A stretch of DNA of 38,926 bases, from the NCBI GenBank assembly GCA_018970765.1, contig JAGWVT010000023.1:1-38926 (forward strand), written 5' to 3'. Within the stretch, counting starts at the first letter, position 1; every line of letters starts with the position of its first letter. A program made the translations under genes and the position numbers. This document shows positions 34,010-38,926 of the stretch, piece by piece. This DNA is from Actinomycetales bacterium. Its GTDB lineage: Bacteria; Actinomycetota; Actinomycetes; S36-B12. The notes beneath the pieces are model-generated. The model saw nothing but the letters and a program-made list of their open reading frames with translations. It ran no database searches and was not told where the DNA came from.

Positions 34010-35026
34010 ATGGACATCGGCGTCGTCATGCAATGCAATCCCCCGGCCGCGCGGGTCATTGACCTCGCCCGCCGAGCCGAGACATACGGCTTCAGCCACG
34101 TGTGGACATTCGATTCGCACATCCTGTGGCAGGAGCCCTATGTGATCTACAGCCAGATCCTCAACGCCACCCGCAAGGTGATCGTCGGACCGATGGTGAC
34201 CAATCCGGCGACCCGCGACGTGACGGTGACCGCATCGGTTTTCGCCACGCTCAACGAAATGTACGGGGATCGCACAGTGATCGGCATAGGCCGTGGTGAC
34301 TCCGCAGTCCGCGTCACCAACGGTAAGCCCGTCAGCGTTGGCGACCTTCGCGACGCCGTGGTTCTGCTCAAGGACATGGTCAACGGCCGTCCAGTTGACT
34401 ACCACGGCAACTCGATTCGACTGCCCTGGGCGCGCGATTCACACACCGGGGTTTGGGTCGCGGCCTACGGCCCCAAGGTGCTGGCGCTTACCGGTGAGGT
34501 GGGCGACGGCTTCATCCTGCAGCTGGCGGATCCCTCAATTGCCGAATGGACAATCAAGAGCGTGCGCGAGGCAGCAGCCGCTGCTGGACGCAACCCGGAT
34601 GACGTCAAGATCTGCGTTGCGGCACCCGCCTACGTCACCGATGACGTCGCCCACGCGCGCGACCAATTGCGCTGGTTCGGTGGCATGGTCGGCAACCACG
34701 TGGCCGACATCGTGGAGCGCTATGGCAGTGGCGGTGGCGTCCCCCAGGCCCTCACCGACTACATCAAGGGCCGCAAGGGTTACGACTACAACACCCATGG
34801 GAAGGCCGAGAACACTCACACCGATTTCGTGCCCGATGAGATCGTGGATCGCTTCTGCATCATCGGACCGGTGGAGGAGCACATTCGCCGACTCCAGGAG
34901 CTCAAGGCCCTTGGGGTGGACCAGTTCGCCGTCTACCTGCAGCACGATGACAACGACCGGACGATGGCGCTCTACGGCGAGAAGATCATCCCCGCAGTCC
35001 GCGACGTGGTGCTAGCGAAGACCTGA
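34010..35026 (+). CDS. LLM class flavin/F420-dependent oxidoreductase (TIGR03842-like)
   Basis: The luciferase-like TIM-barrel enzyme of 338 residues should use FMN or F420. It starts MDIGVVMQCNPPAARVIDLA. Further segments are VWTFDSHILWQEPYVIYSQIL, VGPMVTNPATRDVTVTASVFATLNEMYGDRTVIGIGRGDSAVRV, VAAYGPKVLALTGEVGDGFILQLADP and a C-terminal IIGPVEEHIRRLQELKALGVDQFAVYL. It belongs to the methylene-H4MPT-reductase-like branch and is too unlike RutA to be called uracil monooxygenase. The substrate is unknown. Placed between mmsA (14 bases) and the importer genes (44 bases), it may carry out a redox step on the imported pyrimidine. An AAAGG precedes the ATG. Confidence 0.85.
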   Translation: MDIGVVMQCNPPAARVIDLARRAETYGFSHVWTFDSHILWQEPYVIYSQILNATRKVIVGPMVTNPATRDVTVTASVFATLNEMYGDRTVIGIGRGDSAVRVTNGKPVSVGDLRDAVVLLKDMVNGRPVDYHGNSIRLPWARDSHTGVWVAAYGPKVLALTGEVGDGFILQLADPSIAEWTIKSVREAAAAAGRNPDDVKICVAAPAYVTDDVAHARDQLRWFGGMVGNHVADIVERYGSGGGVPQALTDYIKGRKGYDYNTHGKAENTHTDFVPDEIVDRFCIIGPVEEHIRRLQELKALGVDQFAVYLQHDDNDRTMALYGEKIIPAVRDVVLAKT

Positions 35027-35070
35027 CATACTCCCCTCCGAAGCAGACGCAACGGTCGCCAGGAGGGCAC

Positions 35071-35985
35071 GTGACACAAGCAGTCCCAGTGGCGGTGCCT
35101 TCAGCCGCTCGGCGCAGAAGCACCGTGAGGCGGCGGATGCGGTCCGGCCTCATCTCCGCGCTGTGGGCGCTGGCTGGTGTCGCGCTGGTGGTGGTGCTCT
35201 GGGAGTTGTCGAAGTTCGTTGGTGGGTTCATCCCCCTGCCGTATGACACGGACGACACCGCCATGCCACATGTCTGGACCATGGTGGAGGGGTTCACCCA
35301 GCCGGAAGTCCGCGGGTCTGACACCACGGTCTTCCAGGCCGTGGTGCTGGCGGCGCTGTTCTCTCTGCTGATCGCGATGTGCGGTTTCGCCATCGGCGTG
35401 AGCGTGGGTCTGCTGCTCGCAGTGATCATGCAGCGTCTCGCCTTCGCCGAGCGGGCGCTACTACCTTTCGTCATCGCTTCGCAGACCGTCCCGCTGATCG
35501 CTTTGGCTCCACTCATCGTCGGTATCGGAAATCGCATTTCCATCGGTCCATTCGAGTGGGGCACGACGCAATCAGTCATGTTCATCGCGGCCTACCTGGC
35601 CTTCTTCCCGCTGTCGGTCGGGGCCCTTCGTGGCCTGAAAGCGCCCAATGCGACGGACCTGGAGCTGATGCGCTCTTATTCGGCGAAACCTCGGCAGACG
35701 CTGTTCAAACTGCGATTTCCTGCGAGCATCCCGTACCTCGTTCCCGCACTGAAAGTGTCCGCCGCCGCCTCGATCGTGGGTACCGTCGTTGCCGAGATCT
35801 CCACTGGGGTCCGAGGTGGCATCGGTCGACTCTTGATCGAATACGCCCGTGAGGCTACGTCTGAGCCTGCCAAGGTGTACGTCGCCATGTTCGGCGCCAT
35901 CGCCCTGGGTCTGCTCGCCGCTGCACTCGTCACCGCTTTGGATGTGTACCTGACCCGCAACCTGCCCAAGGAAGGCTCAGCATGA
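35071..35985 (+). CDS. ABC transporter permease 1 (NMT1/taurine-type importer)
   Basis: The 304-residue inner-membrane protein has a basic N-terminus (RRRSTVRRRMRSG), about six hydrophobic segments, and the EAA-type loop DLELMRSYSAKPRQTLFKLRFPASIPYL. It belongs to the SsuC/TauC/ThiX-like permease group. The GTG at 35071 follows AGGAGGGCAC. Its stop overlaps the ATPase start by four bases (ATGA). Together with the second permease at 36839 it likely forms a heterodimer, since both occur with a single ATPase and binding protein. It is suggested to import a pyrimidine by context only. Confidence 0.9.
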   Translation: MTQAVPVAVPSAARRRSTVRRRMRSGLISALWALAGVALVVVLWELSKFVGGFIPLPYDTDDTAMPHVWTMVEGFTQPEVRGSDTTVFQAVVLAALFSLLIAMCGFAIGVSVGLLLAVIMQRLAFAERALLPFVIASQTVPLIALAPLIVGIGNRISIGPFEWGTTQSVMFIAAYLAFFPLSVGALRGLKAPNATDLELMRSYSAKPRQTLFKLRFPASIPYLVPALKVSAAASIVGTVVAEISTGVRGGIGRLLIEYAREATSEPAKVYVAMFGAIALGLLAAALVTALDVYLTRNLPKEGSA

Positions 35986-36839
35986 GCGAGTCGAGCACGA
36001 ACAACACTGTCGACACAGCCGACACTGTCGACACTGTCGACACTGCCGTCCAGGTCGAGGGTGTCTGGAAGGTCTTCAACCAGGGCTTGGCGAACGAGGT
36101 CGTTGCCCTGCAGGACGTCAGCCTGAAGGTGGCCCAGGGGGAATTCATCTCCCTGATCGGGCCATCGGGCTGCGGGAAGAGCACATTGCTTCGCGTCATC
36201 GCCGACCTCACCGACCCCACCAAGGGCTCCATCACGGTCGCTGGGCTACCGGCCCACCAGGCTCGCGAGCAGCAGCGTTACGGCATTGCCTTTCAACAGG
36301 CTGCGCTTTTCGATTGGCGAACGGTGCGTCGTAACGTGGAGCTCCCCTTGGAACTTCAGGGGTGGGACAAGGCCAAGCGACAGGCCCGCGCGATGGAATT
36401 GCTCGACATGGTGCAGCTTGCCGACTTCGCCGATCACCGCCCCTGGGAGTTGTCCGGCGGCATGCAGCAGCGGGTTGCCATCGCCCGATCACTGGCTGTC
36501 GACCCACCGCTGCTCCTCATGGACGAACCCTTCGGGGCCCTCGACGAGATGACCCGCGAGCGGATGCAGAACGAGTTGCTGCGTATTCGCATGGAAACTG
36601 GCAAGAGCATCATCTTCGTCACCCACTCGATCCCTGAGGCGGTGTACCTGTCCGACCGAGTTGTTGTGATGTCACCGCGCCCAGGGCGCATCACGGACGT
36701 CATTCCCGTCAAACTCACCACCCGCAATGAGGACACTCGCGAGGAGCCGGCGTTCTTCGAGGCGGTCACCGCGGTCCGCGAAGCTCTGCGCGGTCGGGGC
36801 GCCGGTACCCCGGGTCGGGCCAAGGCGGGCGAGGTCTGA
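35982..36839 (+). CDS. ABC transporter ATP-binding protein (SsuB/TauB/ThiZ-like)
   Basis: This is the ATPase of the second importer. It has Walker A GPSGCGKS (60-67), signature LSGGM (157-161), Walker B LLLMDE (177-182) and switch His215 (FVTHSIPEA). The AALFDWRTVRRNVELPLE segment is typical of the taurine/nitrate/thiamine-pyrimidine subgroup. The 285-residue protein has an odd N-terminal tail of Val-Asp-Thr repeats (residues 8-22) from a 9-bp DNA repeat. It overlaps the preceding permease by four bases and the next permease by one, indicating translational coupling. Confidence 0.93.
   Translation: MSESSTNNTVDTADTVDTVDTAVQVEGVWKVFNQGLANEVVALQDVSLKVAQGEFISLIGPSGCGKSTLLRVIADLTDPTKGSITVAGLPAHQAREQQRYGIAFQQAALFDWRTVRRNVELPLELQGWDKAKRQARAMELLDMVQLADFADHRPWELSGGMQQRVAIARSLAVDPPLLLMDEPFGALDEMTRERMQNELLRIRMETGKSIIFVTHSIPEAVYLSDRVVVMSPRPGRITDVIPVKLTTRNEDTREEPAFFEAVTAVREALRGRGAGTPGRAKAGEV
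36005..36049 (+). repeat. Five 9-bp repeats at the 5' end of the ATPase gene
   Basis: ACACTGTCG-type units occur five times in tandem (36005-36049), with copies 2 and 5 diverged. Being a multiple of three, the array encodes repeated Asp-Thr-Val/Ala and can change copy number without frameshift. It precedes the conserved ATPase domain. Confidence 0.85.
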
Positions 36840-37624
36840 TGGCGAGCCAATCGGCGAGTAGCCGGTTTCGGGGGATATGGCCTCCCCTGCTTGTCGCTGC
36901 CGTCTTCTTGGGCGCCTGGCAAGCCATCGTCGTTATCAACGACATCAAGCCCTTTCTCCTGCCTGCGCCAAGCCTGATCTTCACCAATTTCTTTGGCGAT
37001 ATTGACCTTATGGTGGCTGCCGGCTTTTACACGGGTACCACGGCTTTCCTGGGCCTAGTGGTCGGCACGCTGGTGGGACTCTTGGCCGCCCTGGCGGCTC
37101 AGCGGTTGGTCGTGGTTAACAATTTGATTACTCCCCTTGCCGCGGGGCTGGCAGCCGTGCCCATCATTGCCTTAACACCAATCCTTAACAACATGTTCGA
37201 CATCACCAGCCGGACCCCACGGGTACTCATCGCGGCGATCATCGTGTTCTTTCCGGTGTTCGCCAACGTGACCCGGGGCCTAATCCAGGTCCGGCCTGTG
37301 CAACTGGAGTTGATGCGCTCGATGAACGCCAAGCCCCGCCGGGTGCTACGGCTACTGCGCATTCCAAACGCCATTCCCTTCTTCTTCACCGCGATGAAGA
37401 TCGCATCACCGCTGGCAGTGATCGCAGCACTGGTAGCGGAGTACTTCGGGGGCCCTCAGGAAGGACTGGGCAGCCGGATCGCCTCAGCTGCGGCCAACAC
37501 CGCATATGGCCGCGCTTGGGCCTACGTCGTAGCCTCAATTGTGTTGGGGCTGCTGTTTTACCTCGTCGTCCTGGCTTTCGAGCGATGGGCGGCACCCTGG
37601 ACAGGCCGATCAGGTTCGGCCTGA
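36839..37624 (+). CDS. ABC transporter permease 2 (NMT1/taurine-type importer)
   Basis: This second permease has 261 residues, about six membrane segments, and the EAA-type loop QLELMRSMNAKPRRVLRLLRIPNAIPFF. It is related to, but clearly different from, the first permease, consistent with a heterodimeric channel. It starts within the ATPase stop (TGATG). The gap of 44 bases to the binding-protein gene holds only a ribosome-binding site (AGGAGAGG) and the repeated AAGTAA(G)TCACA words. No specific ligand can be read from it. Confidence 0.9.
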   Translation: MASQSASSRFRGIWPPLLVAAVFLGAWQAIVVINDIKPFLLPAPSLIFTNFFGDIDLMVAAGFYTGTTAFLGLVVGTLVGLLAALAAQRLVVVNNLITPLAAGLAAVPIIALTPILNNMFDITSRTPRVLIAAIIVFFPVFANVTRGLIQVRPVQLELMRSMNAKPRRVLRLLRIPNAIPFFFTAMKIASPLAVIAALVAEYFGGPQEGLGSRIASAAANTAYGRAWAYVVASIVLGLLFYLVVLAFERWAAPWTGRSGSA

Positions 37625-37668
37625 CGTCACACAAGTAAGTCACAACAAGTAACAGGAGAGGAACAACG

Positions 37669-38871
37669 ATGCAAAAGACGGCGCGCCGTCGATGGCTCGG
37701 CCTGGCAAGTGTGGTCACCATCGGCGCTATGGCGTTGGCTGCCTGCTCCAGCAGCAGCACGTCCACCGAATCATCCGCGGCACCGGCCGCATCCGCAGCG
37801 GCCTCGGCCTCCGCGGCACCGGCTGAGGAGGAATGCACCACTCCGACTCCGGTTTCACTGCAGCTGCAGTGGTTCGCCCAGGCACAGTTCGCTGGCTACT
37901 ACGCGGCCAAGGACAAGGGCTTCTACGCCGAGCAGTGCCTTGATGTGACCATCTTGGAAGGCGGCGTCGACATCGTCCCGCAGACCCAGTTGGCACAGGG
38001 CAACACCGACTTCGCCATTGCTTGGGTACCCAAGGCTCTCGCATCGCGCGAGCAGGGTGCAGGCATCGTGAACGTAGCCCAGGTGTTCCAGCGCTCTGGC
38101 ACCCTGCAGGTCTCGTGGGCCGACTCGGGGATCGCGACGCCGGCTGACTTCAAGGGCAAGAAGATCGGCAACTGGGGCTTCGGCAATGAGTTCGAGGTCT
38201 TCGCCGCAGTGACGCAGGCTGGTTTGGATCCGGCCAACGACGTGGAACTCGTGGCACAGCAGTTCGACATGCTCGGTCTGCTCAACCGCGAGATCGATGC
38301 TGCCGAGGCAATGACCTACAACGAGTACGCACAGCTGCTCGAGGCCAAGAACCCGGAGACCGGCAAGCTGTACACGCCGGAGGACTTCAACGTGATCTCC
38401 TACGAAGAGGTTGGCGTCGGCATGCTTCAGGACGCCATCTGGGCCTCCGAGGAGCGTCTGGCTGATCCTGAGTACCAGGCACTCACCCAGAAGTTCGTCA
38501 CCGCGTCACTCGAGGGTTGGATCTACTGCCGAGACAATCCCGAGGAGTGCGCCGACATCGTCACGGCCAATGGCTCGAAGCTTGGCAAGAGCCACCAGCT
38601 GTGGATGATGAACGAGGTCAATAAGTTGATCTGGCCATCACCGAACGGTATCGGCGTCATGGATCCCGCTGCTTGGGATCGGACGGTGGAAATCTCCCTC
38701 AACACCAAGAACCTCGAGGGAAGCACCGTGCTGACGGCCGCTCCGGCAGACGGTTCCTACACGCCGGACTACGCCATGGCGGCAGATGCTGAGCTCGCGG
38801 GAATGGGGCTCAACACGACCGGTGAGGACTTCGCGCCGATCACCGTGACCCTCATGGAGGGTGGCAACTAG
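37669..38871 (+). CDS. NMT1/THI5-like substrate-binding lipoprotein
   Basis: This is the binding protein of the second importer. Residues 1-26 form a lipoprotein signal ending in LAAC (Cys26), then a Ser/Ala-rich linker to about residue 52. The NMT1/THI5 fold begins at PVSLQLQWFAQAQFAGYYAAKDKGFYAEQCLDVTILEGG. Further typical segments are NTDFAIAWVPKALASREQG, FKGKKIGNWGFGNEFEVFA and AMTYNEYAQLLE. Relatives bind thiamine pyrimidines, riboflavin and other small aromatic compounds. The operon context suggests uracil, thymine, dihydropyrimidine or a related ligand, which is inference. It has 400 residues, with AGGAGAGGAAC before the ATG. A large palindrome follows. Confidence 0.91.
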   Translation: MQKTARRRWLGLASVVTIGAMALAACSSSSTSTESSAAPAASAAASASAAPAEEECTTPTPVSLQLQWFAQAQFAGYYAAKDKGFYAEQCLDVTILEGGVDIVPQTQLAQGNTDFAIAWVPKALASREQGAGIVNVAQVFQRSGTLQVSWADSGIATPADFKGKKIGNWGFGNEFEVFAAVTQAGLDPANDVELVAQQFDMLGLLNREIDAAEAMTYNEYAQLLEAKNPETGKLYTPEDFNVISYEEVGVGMLQDAIWASEERLADPEYQALTQKFVTASLEGWIYCRDNPEECADIVTANGSKLGKSHQLWMMNEVNKLIWPSPNGIGVMDPAAWDRTVEISLNTKNLEGSTVLTAAPADGSYTPDYAMAADAELAGMGLNTTGEDFAPITVTLMEGGN

Positions 38872-38890
38872 TTCGACTGCTTTACACCAA

Positions 38891-38926
38891 GTGTGGGGCC
38901 GGCAGCCATGGCTGCCGGCCCCACAC
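38891..38926 (+). terminator. Perfect 36-bp palindrome after the importer operon
   Basis: The arm GTGTGGGGCCGGCAGCCA is followed directly by its exact reverse complement, ending at the last base of the window. In RNA it would fold as a 16-bp GC-rich stem with a CATG loop. It begins 19 bases after the binding-protein stop. Whether T residues follow cannot be seen. A transcription terminator, probably bidirectional, is the simplest reading. Confidence 0.75.

Noticed and set aside
34010..35026. RutA-type uracil monooxygenase
   Set aside because: The fold family is shared, but the sequence is on a methylene-H4MPT-reductase-like branch, and no other rut gene is present; the operon has the reductive-pathway enzymes instead.
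1..38926. Mobile element or phage insertion
   Set aside because: No transposase, integrase, terminal repeats or tRNA attachment site is visible on either strand, and the accessory-type region has codon usage that looks like that of its neighbours.

Overview
The window is GC-rich, densely coded chromosomal DNA from an actinobacterium. The evidence is the gene order dxr / site-2 protease / ispG / DUF4081-GNAT / proS / DUF4439 protein / rimP / nusA / ylxR / infB / rbfA / truB / ribF / rpsO / pnp, the frequent GTG starts, and protein sequences closest in feel to mycobacterial homologues (ProRS, GabT, NusA). I could not assign a genus. I see no tRNA, rRNA, CRISPR array, prophage or insertion sequence, and no gene-free stretch longer than 300 bases.

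Region 1 (1-19752, almost all on the minus strand) is housekeeping. From right to left it holds a small unfamiliar gene pair (a 95-residue protein and an eRF1-domain-2-like protein) directly upstream of dxr, then the rip1 protease, ispG, a GNAT protein, proS, a HAD protein and a TauE/SafE-type permease. A plus-strand three-gene block (ferritin-like lipoprotein, DUF4439 protein, secreted six-cysteine protein) interrupts this at 9413-11096. The transcription/translation operon follows: rimP-nusA-ylxR-infB-rbfA-truB-ribF, then rpsO and pnp. pnp runs off the left edge.

Region 2 (19814-29831) is a polyamine/GABA wing. gabT is on the plus strand. Converging on it is a long minus-strand series: a MocR-type regulator, a gamma-aminobutyraldehyde dehydrogenase-like enzyme, a PotD-A-B-C-type ABC importer, a yeast-FCY1-type cytosine deaminase and a ureohydrolase (agmatinase family). 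Imported agmatine or putrescine could be routed to GABA and then succinate semialdehyde. The enzyme converting putrescine to 4-aminobutanal is not in the window.

Region 3 (30128-38871, plus strand) is a reductive pyrimidine-catabolism wing, divergent from the MocR gene: beta-ureidopropionase, dihydropyrimidinase, CoA-acylating (methyl)malonate-semialdehyde dehydrogenase, an LLM-family flavin/F420 oxidoreductase, and a complete NMT1/THI5-type ABC importer (permease, ATPase, permease, lipoprotein). The cluster ends in a perfect 36-bp palindrome at the window edge. With the cytosine deaminase of Region 2 the set accounts for cytosine -> uracil and dihydrouracil -> beta-alanine, and for malonate semialdehyde -> acetyl-CoA. 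It contains no classical dihydropyrimidine dehydrogenase and no dedicated beta-alanine aminotransferase. The LLM enzyme is the natural candidate for the missing reduction and GabT for the missing transamination; both are inferences. This two-wing locus, with its repeat-rich control regions, is the most interesting part of the window.
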